Assembly (NCBI RefSeq): GCF_001424755.1
Contig: NZ_LMRF01000001.1
Span: 832,169 to 896,168 of the forward strand
Length of the DNA stretch: 64,000 bases
From: Marmoricola sp. Leaf446
GTDB taxonomy: Bacteria; Actinomycetota; Actinomycetes; Propionibacteriales; Nocardioidaceae
Reading direction: 5' to 3'
The notes beneath the pieces were generated by a model. The model ran no database searches, was not told the origin of the DNA, and was given only the letters and a program-made list of their open reading frames with translations. The translations under genes were made by a program, and so were the position numbers. Numbering within the stretch: position 1 is the stretch's first letter; each line of letters opens with the position of its first letter. This document shows positions 1 through 8,342 of the stretch, one piece after another.

Positions 1-2
1 TG

Positions 3-1340
3 TGCTATGGCTTCCAGGCGATGGCCCAGGCGCTCGGCGGGGAGGTCGCGCGCACCAGCTCCTCGGAGTACGGCCGCACGCCCGTCACCGTCACCGCCCC
101 CGGCACGCTGCTCGCCGGCCTGCCCGCGGCGCACCGCGTCTGGATGTCGCACGGCGACTCGGTCCAGTCGGCGCCCGAGGGCTTCGACGTGCTGGCCTCG
201 ACCACCAAGACACCGGTCGCGGCGTTCGAGGACACCGAGCGCCGGATGGCCGGCGTGCAGTGGCACCCCGAGGTGCTGCACAGCGAGCACGGGCAGGAGG
301 TGCTGTCGCACTTCCTGCTCGACATCGCCGGCTGCCGGCCGACCTGGACGATGGTCAACATCGTCGAGGAGCAGGTCGAGCGGATCCAGCAGCAGATCGG
401 CCCCGAGGGGCTGGCGATCTGCGCGCTCTCCGGTGGCGTCGATAGCGCCGTCGCCGCGGCCGTCGTGCAACGTGCGATCGGGGACCGCCTGACCTGCGTG
501 TACGTCGACCACGGACTGATGCGCAAGGGCGAGTCGGAGCAGATCGAGCGCGACTTCGTGGCCGCGACCGGCGCCGACCTGGTCGTGGTCGACGCCGAGA
601 AGCAGTTCCTCGACGCGCTCGCCGGCGTCTCCGACCCCGAGACCAAGCGCAAGATCATCGGCCGGGAGTTCATCCGCGTCTTCGAGGCCGCCGAGGCCGA
701 CATCCTCGCGCCCAAGATCGCCGCCGGCTCGCACGCCGAGGGCGTCAAGATGGCCTTCCTGGTGCAGGGCACGCTCTACCCCGACGTCGTCGAGTCGGGC
801 GGGGGAGCGGGCACCTCCAACATCAAGTCGCACCACAACGTGGGCGGGCTGCCCGACGACCTCGAGTTCGAGCTCGTCGAGCCGCTGCGCACGCTGTTCA
901 AGGACGAGGTGCGTCTCGTCGGCGAGCAGCTCGGCCTGCCCGCCGAGCTGGTCTGGCGCCACCCGTTCCCCGGGCCGGGCCTCGGCATCCGGATCATCGG
1001 CGAGGTCACCCGCGAGCGCCTCGACATCCTGCGCGAGGCCGACGCGATCGCCCGCGAGGAGCTTTCCCGCGCGGGTCTCGACCGCGACATCTGGCAGTTC
1101 CCGGTGGTGCTGCTGGCCGACGTGCGCTCCGTCGGCGTGCAGGGCGACGGTCGGACGTACGGCCACCCGGTCGTGCTGCGGCCGGTGACCTCCGAGGACG
1201 CGATGACCGCCGACTGGGCGCGGGTGCCCTACGAGGTGCTCGAGACCGTCAGCACCCGCATCACCAACGAGGTGCCCGAGATCAACCGGGTCACCCTCGA
1301 CATCACCAGCAAGCCGCCGGGGACGATCGAGTGGGAGTGA
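3..1340 (+). CDS. guaA: GMP synthase (glutamine-hydrolysing), 5'-truncated by window edge
   Basis: Makes GMP from XMP, glutamine and ATP in cytosolic purine synthesis. The window opens exactly at the catalytic cysteine of the class-I glutamine amidotransferase domain (CYGFQAM, Cys codon at 3-5); the partner His-Glu pair is in WHPE near base 262. The ATP-pyrophosphatase P-loop SGGVDS lies at about 430-447, and the dimerisation domain ends with the family's usual KPPGTIEWE. The start codon and the first part of the amidotransferase domain are outside the window. The reading frame is intact to its TGA. Confidence 0.97.
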   Translation, partial: CYGFQAMAQALGGEVARTSSSEYGRTPVTVTAPGTLLAGLPAAHRVWMSHGDSVQSAPEGFDVLASTTKTPVAAFEDTERRMAGVQWHPEVLHSEHGQEVLSHFLLDIAGCRPTWTMVNIVEEQVERIQQQIGPEGLAICALSGGVDSAVAAAVVQRAIGDRLTCVYVDHGLMRKGESEQIERDFVAATGADLVVVDAEKQFLDALAGVSDPETKRKIIGREFIRVFEAAEADILAPKIAAGSHAEGVKMAFLVQGTLYPDVVESGGGAGTSNIKSHHNVGGLPDDLEFELVEPLRTLFKDEVRLVGEQLGLPAELVWRHPFPGPGLGIRIIGEVTRERLDILREADAIAREELSRAGLDRDIWQFPVVLLADVRSVGVQGDGRTYGHPVVLRPVTSEDAMTADWARVPYEVLETVSTRITNEVPEINRVTLDITSKPPGTIEWE

Positions 1341-1355
1341 GCGGGCGGCTGGTCG

Positions 1356-1422
1356 GCTGCTGATTCCCCGGACGTCCGGGGAATCTGGTGCTCGGCAGGC
1401 GTCGCGATGCCTGCCAAGCACC
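1356..1422 (+). repeat. 67-bp palindromic element, copy A
   Basis: Two structural modules in a row. The first is a perfect 24-bp palindrome at 1362-1385, whose half is GATTCCCCGGAC. The second is a stem-loop with arms 1387-1400 and 1409-1422 (13 of 14 pairs) and an 8-base loop. A copy in opposite orientation lies at 11091-11157: 58 of 67 positions match and all nine differences are transitions. Both copies are intergenic, at the 3' side of + strand genes. This looks like a REP/BIME-like dispersed intergenic repeat; I do not recognise a named family. Confidence 0.8.
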
Positions 1423-1546
1423 TGGGAAGGCTGCCAGGCAGCGCGATTCGTCCTGTTGCGGGCGGCCGGCCCCGGCGTACGACGCCCAGCGGGCCACTCC
1501 GCCGGAGAGCCTGTCGCTTGCCCGGAACCACAGCTCCAGCGCAGTG

Positions 1547-1576
1547 GCGGTTTCCCAAGCGACCTTGGGAAACCGC
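1547..1576. terminator. Perfect 13-bp hairpin, possible bidirectional terminator
   Basis: Arm GCGGTTTCCCAAG (1547-1559) pairs perfectly with 1564-1576 across the loop CGAC. There is no T-run on either side, as is usual for GC-rich actinobacterial terminators. It sits about 100 bases past the stop of the leftward dioxygenase gene and 207 past guaA, so it could end either transcript. Its GGTTTCCCAAG core may also be a dispersed repeat; no second copy was noticed in the window. Confidence 0.45.
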
Positions 1577-1677
1577 AGCCGCCACCAGCCCCAGCCCCCA
1601 AGCCCCCGGGACGCACCACGGGGCCAGGTCACCACGAGAGGTGACCGGGCCCCGGTGCGCCGTACGGCGACCCCAGC

Positions 1678-2577
1678 TCAGCGTGTGGCGGGACCGACCG
1701 GCACGTCTCCCGCGAGCGTGATCCGGCGCATGATCCGGGTCTCGTCGTAGTCGCGGTTGGCGTAGTGCAGCGTGCTGCGGTTGTCCCACATGCCGACGTC
1801 GCCGAGCTGCCAGCGGTGACGGACGGTGTGCTCGGGCTTGAGCAGGTGGGCGTAGAGCATGTCGAGGATGGCGCGGCTCTCGGCGTCGGAGACGCCCACG
1901 ACGTGCTCGGTGAAGCCGGGGTTGACGAACAGGCCCTTGCGGCCGGTCTCGGGGTGGACGCGTACGACGGGGTGCTCGACGGGGGTCAGCTCGGTGACCT
2001 CCTTGCCCTCCCACGAGTTGCCCCTGCCGCCGTGGCGTCGCAGGTAGGCGCCCCACTCGCGGGTGCCGTCGTGGATCGCGGTGAGCTGGTCGACCATGCC
2101 GCGCACGGGGGCCGACAGCGACTCGTAGGCCTGCTCGGCGTCGACCCAGCTGGTGTCGCCGCCGTACGACGGGAGCTGGTGGGCCCGCAGGATCGAACCC
2201 ATCGGGGGCCGCTCGACGAAGGTCACGTCGGTGTGCCAGACGTCGGAGAAGCTGAACTCCGGGTCGGCGCTGTCGAGGTCGAAGATCTCGGGCAGCTCGA
2301 CCTGGGCGCTCTGGCCGACGACGGGGTGGCCGACGGTGACCTCGCCGAGGCGCCGGCCGAGGTCGACCTGGTCGGCGTCGGTGAGGTCCTGGCCGCGGAA
2401 GAAGAGCACCTTCTGCTCGACCAGCGCCTGCCGGATGTCGGCGACCTGGTCGTCGGTGAGCGAGCGCAGGTCGGTGCCGATGACCTCGGCGCCGAAGCGG
2501 GGGCCGAGCTTGTCGAGCACCAGCGAGGCGCCGCGGGGCGGGCTGACGTGGTCGTTACGTGCGGGTGCCTGCGTCAT
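1678..2577 (-). CDS. TauD/TfdA-family Fe(II)/2-oxoglutarate dioxygenase
   Basis: A 299-residue non-haem iron oxygenase of the taurine/alkylsulfonate/2,4-D dioxygenase family, a typical full length. The iron-binding facial triad is visible: H115-x-D117 (WHTDVTF) and distal His271 (TLHYANRD), with the 2-oxoglutarate-binding Arg shortly after (DETRIMRR). The ATG at 2577 is chosen because GAGGAGG precedes it by a proper distance; an in-frame start 51 bases upstream has no such site. By family it oxidises a sulfonate or sulfate ester to release sulfite, or cleaves an aryloxy acid. No sulfonate transporter or reductase is adjacent, so the substrate is open. It is convergent with guaA and divergent from a P450. 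Confidence 0.85.
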   Translation of the reverse strand: MTQAPARNDHVSPPRGASLVLDKLGPRFGAEVIGTDLRSLTDDQVADIRQALVEQKVLFFRGQDLTDADQVDLGRRLGEVTVGHPVVGQSAQVELPEIFDLDSADPEFSFSDVWHTDVTFVERPPMGSILRAHQLPSYGGDTSWVDAEQAYESLSAPVRGMVDQLTAIHDGTREWGAYLRRHGGRGNSWEGKEVTELTPVEHPVVRVHPETGRKGLFVNPGFTEHVVGVSDAESRAILDMLYAHLLKPEHTVRHRWQLGDVGMWDNRSTLHYANRDYDETRIMRRITLAGDVPVGPATR

Positions 2578-2601
2578 AGGGCGTCCTCCTCGAGCTCGTT
2601 G

Positions 2602-2637
2602 GTGCAATAAACCTACTGATTTACTCAAGATACACGG
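2602..2637 (-). promoter_or_regulatory. AT-rich promoter block of the dioxygenase gene
   Basis: A conspicuously AT-rich stretch in very GC-rich DNA, 25-60 bases before the dioxygenase start. Read on the minus strand it contains TTGAGTAAATC followed by AGTAGGTTTATT. Low melting and position suggest promoter plus operator; I cannot assign a regulator or fix the -10. Confidence 0.4.
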
Positions 2638-2707
2638 GATGTGGTGGGACCGCGGTGTCCGGGACGGATCAGGGGTGTCCCCGACGACGGGGGAGGCCCG
2701 GGTTCCC

Positions 2708-2713
2708 TAGAAT
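2708..2713 (+). promoter_or_regulatory. Probable -10 box (TAGAAT) of the P450 gene
   Basis: TAGAAT lies 30 bases before the GTG start of the P450 and ahead of a purine-rich ribosome site (CGAGAGG). No good -35 hexamer is seen at the right distance. Confidence 0.4.
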
Positions 2714-2743
2714 TCGCCGGGTCCGGACGACGAGAGGTGCGCA

Positions 2744-4033
2744 GTGGGACGACTGGTCACGACGCTCACCCGAGCGGTGCGGCAGCGGGTGCTGTCGCGC
2801 GCCGGGGGCGTGGACCTGTCCCGGCTCGACAAGGTGCCGGAGGCGCTGGCCTGGCCGCTGCGCCGCGACGGCACCTCACCCAGCCCCCGGCTCCAGGCCA
2901 CCCGCAACGCCGACCCGGTGCAGCGGCTGGTCCGGCTGTTCGGCATGGAGGTGTGGCTGGTCACCGGCGACGCGGAGTGCCGCGAGGTGCTGGCCGACGC
3001 CGTGTCGTACAGCACCGACATCCGGCCCTACATGGGTCGCAGCGGCTCCGCGACCGACGGCGACATCGGCGGGCTGGGGTTCACCGACCCGCCCGACCAC
3101 ACCCGGCTGCGTCGGCTGCTGGTGCCGGAGTTCACGATGCGGCGGCTGCAGCGCCTCGCGCCCCTGATCCAGCGCGTCGTCGACCGGCAGCTCGACGAGC
3201 TCGAGGCGGCGCTCGCCGACGCCGGGGACGGCGTCGCCGACCTGGTGCCGACCCTGGCCTTCCCGGTGCCGTTCCTGGTCATCTGCGACCTGCTCGGCCT
3301 GCCCGACGAGCGGCGCGAGACCTTCGCCAGCCTGGCCACCCAGCGCTTCGACGTCACCGGGGGAGGGCCCGGCACGATCGGGGCGATCGGCGGCTCGCGG
3401 GAGTTCCTGCTGGCCGAGGTCGCCCGGCAGCGGCACGACCCCGGACCGGGCCTGATCGGCCAGCTGATCCGCGAGCACGGCGACGAGATCAGCGACTTCG
3501 AGCTCGGCGGCCTCGCCGACGGCGTCTTCACCGGAGGCCTGGAGACCAGCGCCTCGATGCTGGCCCTGGGCACCGCCCACCTCCTCGAGCACCGCGAGCT
3601 GTGGCGCCGGCTGCAGGCCGACCCCAGCATCGCCCCGGCCCTGGTCGACGACCTGCTGCGGCTGCTCTCGGTCGTGCAGGTCGCCTTCCCGCGCTTCGCC
3701 CGCCACGACGTCGTCGTCGGTGGCCGGAGCATCCCGCGGGGCTCGGTCGTGCTGTGCTCGCTGCCCGCGGCCAACCGCGACGGCCGCGTGGGCCGCGGCG
3801 ACGACGTCGACCTGGCCACGGCCGGACCCGGCCACCTCGCCTTCGGGCACGGCTTCCACCGCTGCGTCGGCGCCGAGCTGGCCCGGATGGAGCTGGTCAC
3901 GGCCTTCACCACGATGGTGCGACGGCTGCCCGACCTGGCGCTGGCGGTGCCCCCGGACGAGCTCGAGCACCGCGCGCTCTCGATCGTGTTCGGCGTCGAG
4001 TCGGTGCCGGTCACCCGGCGCGACGCCGGCTGA
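2744..4033 (+). CDS. Cytochrome P450 with DxxR in place of ExxR
   Basis: A 429-residue soluble bacterial P450. Visible landmarks are the I-helix motif GGLETS with its oxygen-activating Thr, the haem-propionate segment FPRFARHDV, and the cysteine loop FGHGFHRCVG with haem-ligand Cys374. The K-helix reads VDDLLRLLS: Asp303 stands where nearly all P450s have the Glu of ExxR, Arg306 being kept. It starts at GTG 2744 behind a GAGAGG site. No ferredoxin or reductase gene is nearby. Substrate unknown; the neighbouring dioxygenase and glycosidase-like lipoprotein give no pathway. It nearly abuts the convergent gene (7 bases apart). Confidence 0.9.
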   Translation: MGRLVTTLTRAVRQRVLSRAGGVDLSRLDKVPEALAWPLRRDGTSPSPRLQATRNADPVQRLVRLFGMEVWLVTGDAECREVLADAVSYSTDIRPYMGRSGSATDGDIGGLGFTDPPDHTRLRRLLVPEFTMRRLQRLAPLIQRVVDRQLDELEAALADAGDGVADLVPTLAFPVPFLVICDLLGLPDERRETFASLATQRFDVTGGGPGTIGAIGGSREFLLAEVARQRHDPGPGLIGQLIREHGDEISDFELGGLADGVFTGGLETSASMLALGTAHLLEHRELWRRLQADPSIAPALVDDLLRLLSVVQVAFPRFARHDVVVGGRSIPRGSVVLCSLPAANRDGRVGRGDDVDLATAGPGHLAFGHGFHRCVGAELARMELVTAFTTMVRRLPDLALAVPPDELEHRALSIVFGVESVPVTRRDAG

Positions 4034-4040
4034 GGCGGTC

Positions 4041-6089
4041 TCAGGGCGCGAGGTCGGCGTACGCCTTCGCCAGCACGTCAGCCCCGGCCTTGACCCGCGT
4101 CGTGTAGTCCACGCGGTTCCACTCCGGCCAGGTCAGGTCGAGCTCGTGCTGCTCGCCGTCGACGTCGAGCGCCAGCCCGATGCCCGGCACCTCCACCCGC
4201 TCGGCGGGCAGGCCCTCGCCGAGCGCGACGCGGGCCGAGGGGTCGGCCATGCCGAGCATCGACCACGGCAGTCGCACCCTGAGCGTGTCCCACTTCTCGT
4301 CGACCTGCCACGTCGCCATCGAGTCGTACGACGCGTCCTCGGGGTCCCAGCTGCCCTCGACGAGCCGGCCGACGGGGTCGTACTCCGCGGGGCGACCCGC
4401 CAGCGCTCGGTTGGTCATCAGCACCAGGTCGTGCCAGGCCTCGTCCTGGTCGGGCCGGTACGACGTGCCGCGGACGTCGAGCCGGACCGGGTCGAGCGCC
4501 TTGCGGACCTGCACCTGGGCCGTGCCGGCCGCGGTGTCCAGCAGCAGCCGGTGGTCGGACTCCTCGGGTCCGGGCACCACGTCGGCGTCGAGCCGCAACC
4601 GGGTCGGCGCCCCCTCGCGCCCGGTGACCTCGACGTGGACGAAGGAGTGGTCGGCCCAGACGTGGACGTACTTCGTCGCGCCGCCCTCGGGCACCAGCTC
4701 GGCCGCCGCGTCGGGCACCTGCTCCGTGTCGGTCGCCACCAGGCCGAACCACTGCTCGTTGGTCAGCGGGTCGTGCCACAGCTGCCGACGCGCGTCGTCG
4801 GTGTGCTCCATGGTGTTCCAGGTCCGCTTGAACCACTCGTCCTCCCACGAGAAGACGAACCCGCCGGCGACGCCCTGGGCCGCCATCATGCGCAGCATCG
4901 AGGCGTTCATCGCCATCGCGTCCTGCTCCGAGTGCGAGCCCTGGTCGCGCCCGCGGGTGCCCGCGTGGGCCGAGCCGAGCGAGGACGGCACGCCGAACTC
5001 GCTCACCACGAGCGGCATCGTGCCGGCGACGTGCTCCTGGAGCGAGGCCAGGTAGCCGGCGTACCGGTCGGGCTCGCCCTCCCACTCGACCCGGTCGAGA
5101 CCGCGCTCGAAGCGCTGGAAGTCGGGGTAGTAGGGGTAGGCGTGGAAGCTCGCGAAGGTGCCGCCCGGCCACGCCCTCGTCGGCAGCACGTGCATCGCGT
5201 CGACGCCGACGAGGTCCTCGGCGCGCAGCGGCTCGGTGGGATGGCTCAGCGGGTCGGTGGTGGGCCAGTTGGCGAAGGCCACGGGGACCGAGGTGCCGCG
5301 CGCCGCCTCCGCCGTGGCGAGGACGTCGAGGTGGCGCGCGATCCAGCGCTCGGTCGCGGTCGCGTCGCGGGTGGACGCGAAGTAGCGCCCCGGCTCGTAC
5401 GCCGCCCGCGCCTGCTGCCGGTCGGTGCGGCGCGTGCCCTCGGGGTCCCACTCCACGCCGACGATCCAGGAGACGACCCAGGGGGAGACGTCGGTGCGCC
5501 AGGTGCCACCGGCGTGGCCGGCCTGCTCGGGTCGGGTCAGGTCGCCGTGCACGGCCGCCGAGGTCTCGCGCAGCTCCTGGGTGAAGGCGCGGTCCACCGC
5601 GGGCGTGTAGAGCGTCCGGCCGGGCTCGGTGTAGCTCTCGTCGGGCAGGTAGACGCCCTGGACCAGGTAGAGCGGCGCCTTCGGGTGCGCCCGGTTGAAG
5701 CGGGCGAGCTCGTCGTAGAAGGCGGGCGGGTGCACGGCGTACACCCGCACGACGCGGATGCCGAGGCCGTGCATCTGCCCGAACCAGGTGCGGTAGGTCG
5801 CCGCGTCGAGGTGGTCGATCTCGCCGGGCTGGTGGCCGGGCGTGGTGCTGCCCAGGTTGATGCCGGGCAGGAAGGTCTTCTCTCCCGAGGCGGTGTGCAG
5901 CGCGAGGCCGTCGGCCCCGGCGGTCGCGAGCACGTCGAGCTCGCCGACGGTGCGCGGCGCCGGAGACCAGTCGCTGCCGGCGTCGATGGCCGCCCTGGCT
6001 GCGGGGTCGGGGGAGTCGCCGCCGCTGCACGCGGCGGTGGCTAGGAGGGTCACCAGCGTCAGCAGGACCCCGAGCGAGCGTCGTACCAC
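4041..6089 (-). CDS. Secreted lipoprotein with a glycosidase-like TIM barrel
   Basis: A 682-residue exported lipoprotein: the N-terminus has a short basic stretch, a hydrophobic core and the lipobox ATAACSG with lipidated Cys21. Residues about 75-400 read like a (beta/alpha)8 glycoside hydrolase or transglycosylase of the GH2/GH5/GH72 type, with candidate acid and nucleophile in VGVEWDP (Glu213) and VVSEFG (Glu364) and an aromatic-rich loop FHAYPYYPDF. The last 200 residues look beta-rich. GTG 6089 is chosen because TAACCT ends exactly 6 bases upstream, a leaderless-type promoter. Substrate unknown; the adjacent xylose operon makes a plant-wall glycan conceivable, but that is only proximity. 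Confidence 0.65.
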   Translation of the reverse strand: MVRRSLGVLLTLVTLLATAACSGGDSPDPAARAAIDAGSDWSPAPRTVGELDVLATAGADGLALHTASGEKTFLPGINLGSTTPGHQPGEIDHLDAATYRTWFGQMHGLGIRVVRVYAVHPPAFYDELARFNRAHPKAPLYLVQGVYLPDESYTEPGRTLYTPAVDRAFTQELRETSAAVHGDLTRPEQAGHAGGTWRTDVSPWVVSWIVGVEWDPEGTRRTDRQQARAAYEPGRYFASTRDATATERWIARHLDVLATAEAARGTSVPVAFANWPTTDPLSHPTEPLRAEDLVGVDAMHVLPTRAWPGGTFASFHAYPYYPDFQRFERGLDRVEWEGEPDRYAGYLASLQEHVAGTMPLVVSEFGVPSSLGSAHAGTRGRDQGSHSEQDAMAMNASMLRMMAAQGVAGGFVFSWEDEWFKRTWNTMEHTDDARRQLWHDPLTNEQWFGLVATDTEQVPDAAAELVPEGGATKYVHVWADHSFVHVEVTGREGAPTRLRLDADVVPGPEESDHRLLLDTAAGTAQVQVRKALDPVRLDVRGTSYRPDQDEAWHDLVLMTNRALAGRPAEYDPVGRLVEGSWDPEDASYDSMATWQVDEKWDTLRVRLPWSMLGMADPSARVALGEGLPAERVEVPGIGLALDVDGEQHELDLTWPEWNRVDYTTRVKAGADVLAKAYADLAP

Positions 6090-6154
6090 TCCGTCAGGTT
6101 ACGAGAGGTTCGCGGCTTCTGTCCGGGTTCGCGAGGAGCCCGTGCGGCTGTTGT

Positions 6155-6250
6155 CTAGACCGCGACGACACGCCACGGATTTGTTGTCCGCACCTACTAG
6201 ACCGCGGATGTGACGGCCGTTACGTTGTGCCGACCAACATATACGACTCC
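6155..6250 (+). promoter_or_regulatory. Operator/promoter region of the xylFGH operon
   Basis: Three elements lie in the 242-base gap before xylF. A 10-base direct repeat CTAGACCGCG occurs at 6155-6164 and 6197-6206, 42 bases apart, or four helical turns. A near-palindrome GTGACGGCCGTTAC lies at 6210-6223. TATACGACTCC at 6240-6250 also occurs, in opposite orientation relative to its gene, just before xylB (14983-14993). These are good candidate sites for the two ROK regulators of the locus, by inference only. Confidence 0.45.
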
Positions 6251-6331
6251 GGCCAGGCGGCGACGAGCCTCGGACCATTGCGGGCGGACGCCGGAGACAA
6301 CCCCTGACTCGACGAAGAGGAGGCGGTCTGC

Positions 6332-7423
6332 GTGAAGCGGATGCCTGGAGTACTTGCGGTGGGAGCCCTCGGGCTGACCCTGACCCTGAGCGCCTGTGGC
6401 AGCAGCGGCGACAGTGGCGGCGGTGACGGCGGCGGGAGCGGTGCGGCCGCCGACGCCAAGATCGGTGTGATCCTGCCCGACACCGAGTCCTCGGTGCGGT
6501 GGGAGAGCGCGGACCGTCCGGCGCTGGAGGCGGCCTTCAAGAAGGCCGGCGTCGACTACGAGATCCAGAACGCGCAGGGCGACTCCAGCCAGATGGCCAA
6601 GATCGCCGACTCGATGATCACCAGCGGCGTCACCGTCCTGGCCATCGTCAACCTGGACAACGCCTCGGGTGCGGCCATCGAGGAGAAGGCCAAGAACCAG
6701 GGCATCGCCACCATCGACTACGACCGCCTCACCCTCGGCGGCTCGGCGTCCTACTACGTCTCCTACGACAACGAGAAGGTCGGTGAGCTGCAGGGCCAGG
6801 GCCTCGAGGACTGCCTCGGCGCCGACACCAAGGCCAACATCGCCTACCTCAACGGCTCGCCCGACGACTCCAACGCGACCTCGTTCTCCAAGGGCGCGCA
6901 CAAGGTCCTCGACGCCAACAGCAACTACAAGGTCGTCGCCGAGCAGGCCGTGCCGGGCTGGGACAACACCCAGGCCACGAAGATCTTCGAGCAGATGTAC
7001 ACCGAGAACGACGGCAAGATCGACGGCGTCCTCGCCGCCAACGACGGCCTCGGCGGCTCGGCCATCTCGATCCTGCAGAAGAACGGTGTCGCCGGGAAGG
7101 TGCCGGTCACCGGTCAGGACGCGACCGTCCAGGGCCTACAGGACATCCTCGCCGGCACCCAGTGCATGACGGTCTACAAGTCCGCCACGCAGGAGGCCGG
7201 CGCGCTGGCCGACCTCGCCATCGGCCTGGCCCAGGGCGAGGAGCCCAAGGCCGACGGCTCGGTCAAGGACACCGAGGGCGGCCGCGACGTCCCCGCGGTG
7301 CTGCTCGACCCGGTCTCGGTGACCAAGGAGAACGTCAAGGCGGTCATCGACGACGGTGGCGCCACCGCCGCCGACGTCTGCAAGGGCTTCGAGAAGGAGT
7401 GCGAGGAGGCCGGGATCTCCTGA
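6332..7423 (+). CDS. xylF: Sugar (xylose) ABC transporter substrate-binding lipoprotein
   Basis: A 363-residue periplasmic-binding-protein-like lipoprotein. The signal ends in the lipobox TLSACG (Cys22), followed by a Gly/Ser linker and two Rossmann-like lobes of the ribose/xylose family (start KIGVILPDTESSVRWESADRP; GVLAANDGLGGSAISIL). The GTG start at 6332 follows AGAGGAGG. It leads xylG-xylH and a ROK regulator; xylose is proposed because xylA and xylB form the facing operon. A strong hairpin follows the stop, probably keeping binding protein in excess over the membrane parts. Confidence 0.88.
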   Translation: MKRMPGVLAVGALGLTLTLSACGSSGDSGGGDGGGSGAAADAKIGVILPDTESSVRWESADRPALEAAFKKAGVDYEIQNAQGDSSQMAKIADSMITSGVTVLAIVNLDNASGAAIEEKAKNQGIATIDYDRLTLGGSASYYVSYDNEKVGELQGQGLEDCLGADTKANIAYLNGSPDDSNATSFSKGAHKVLDANSNYKVVAEQAVPGWDNTQATKIFEQMYTENDGKIDGVLAANDGLGGSAISILQKNGVAGKVPVTGQDATVQGLQDILAGTQCMTVYKSATQEAGALADLAIGLAQGEEPKADGSVKDTEGGRDVPAVLLDPVSVTKENVKAVIDDGGATAADVCKGFEKECEEAGIS

Positions 7424-7444
7424 TCCTGGTCGCCTCGCAGCGAC

Positions 7445-7478
7445 GCGGGCCCGGTCTCCTCCGGGGGACCGGGCCCGC
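7445..7478 (+). terminator. 12-bp GC hairpin between xylF and xylG (attenuator or RNA stabiliser)
   Basis: Arms 7445-7456 (GCGGGCCCGGTC) and 7467-7478 pair perfectly around a 10-base loop, 22 bases after the xylF stop. There is no T-run. In importer operons such a hairpin after the binding-protein gene partly terminates or protects the upstream mRNA, giving many binding proteins per permease. The glutamate operon in this window has the same layout. Confidence 0.65.
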
Positions 7479-7555
7479 CCCCTGCTCCGTCGTACGACGC
7501 AGCACCGCACCACCCGGCAACCGCACCACCCGTGACCCAGTGCCTTGGAGACCTG

Positions 7556-8332
7556 ATGACCGACCCCCTGCTCGAGCTGCGTGGAGTGAACAAGAGCTTC
7601 GGACCCGTGCAGGTCCTCCACGACGTGGACTTCAAGGTCTACCCCGGCCAGGTCACCGCGCTCGTCGGCGACAACGGCGCCGGCAAGTCGACGCTGGTCA
7701 AGACCATCGCCGGCATCTACCGCGCCGACTCCGGCGAGTTCCGCTTCGACGGGCAGCAGGTCAGCATCACCAGCCCCAAGGACGCCTCGGCGCTGGGCAT
7801 CGAGGTCGTCTACCAGGACCTCGCGCTGTGCGACAACCTCGACATCGTCCAGAACATGTTCCTCGGCCGTGAGGCCAAGAACGGCGTCATGCTCGACGAG
7901 CTCGGCATGGAGGAGCGCGCCCGCAGCACCCTCGCCTCGCTCTCGGTGCGCACCGTGAAGTCGGTGCGCCAGAGCGTCGCCTCGCTCTCCGGCGGCCAGC
8001 GCCAGACCGTGGCCATCGCCAAGGCGGTGCTGTGGAACTCCAAGGTGGTGCTGCTCGACGAGCCCACCGCGGCCCTCGGCGTCGCCCAGACCCGCCAGGT
8101 CCTCGACCTCGTGAGGCGCCTCGCCGACGCCGGCCTCGGGGTCGTGCTGATCTCCCACAACATGGTCGACGTCCTCGAGGTGTCCGACCGCATCACCGCG
8201 CTCTACCTCGGTCGCGTGGCCGCCGACATCCCGGCCGCCGAGACCAACCACAGCCAGATCGTCGAGCTGATCACCGCCGGCCGCTCGGGCGACATCGGAA
8301 TCCCTGCCGCGACCGCGGCCGAGTCGGCCTGA
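7556..8332 (+). CDS. xylG: Sugar ABC transporter ATP-binding protein, single-domain form
   Basis: A 258-residue ATPase energising xylose uptake. It has Walker A GDNGAGKST, Q-loop YQDLALC, signature SLSGGQRQ, Walker B VVLLDEPTA and switch His in ISHNM. It carries one nucleotide-binding domain, whereas enterobacterial XylG/RbsA are about 500 residues with two; half-size ATPases of this class (FrcA type) are known, so the complex presumably uses a homodimer. The ATG at 7556 is chosen over an in-frame start 24 bases upstream because TTGGAG precedes it by 5 bases. xylH starts 10 bases after its stop. Confidence 0.88.
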   Translation: MTDPLLELRGVNKSFGPVQVLHDVDFKVYPGQVTALVGDNGAGKSTLVKTIAGIYRADSGEFRFDGQQVSITSPKDASALGIEVVYQDLALCDNLDIVQNMFLGREAKNGVMLDELGMEERARSTLASLSVRTVKSVRQSVASLSGGQRQTVAIAKAVLWNSKVVLLDEPTAALGVAQTRQVLDLVRRLADAGLGVVLISHNMVDVLEVSDRITALYLGRVAADIPAAETNHSQIVELITAGRSGDIGIPAATAAESA

Positions 8333-8342
8333 GGAGCCTCCC

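Larger units (their letters stand above)
1341..1677. other. Gene-free spacer rich in inverted repeats
   Basis: About 340 bases between guaA and the convergent dioxygenase gene, with no credible reading frame on either strand. It holds copy A of a 67-bp repeated element (1356-1422), a short inverted repeat GCTGCC-a-GGCAGC near 1430-1442, and a perfect 13-bp-stem hairpin at 1547-1576. Two converging genes end here, so some of these hairpins probably terminate transcription, but their number and the second copy of the element elsewhere suggest more than a terminator. Confidence 0.7.
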
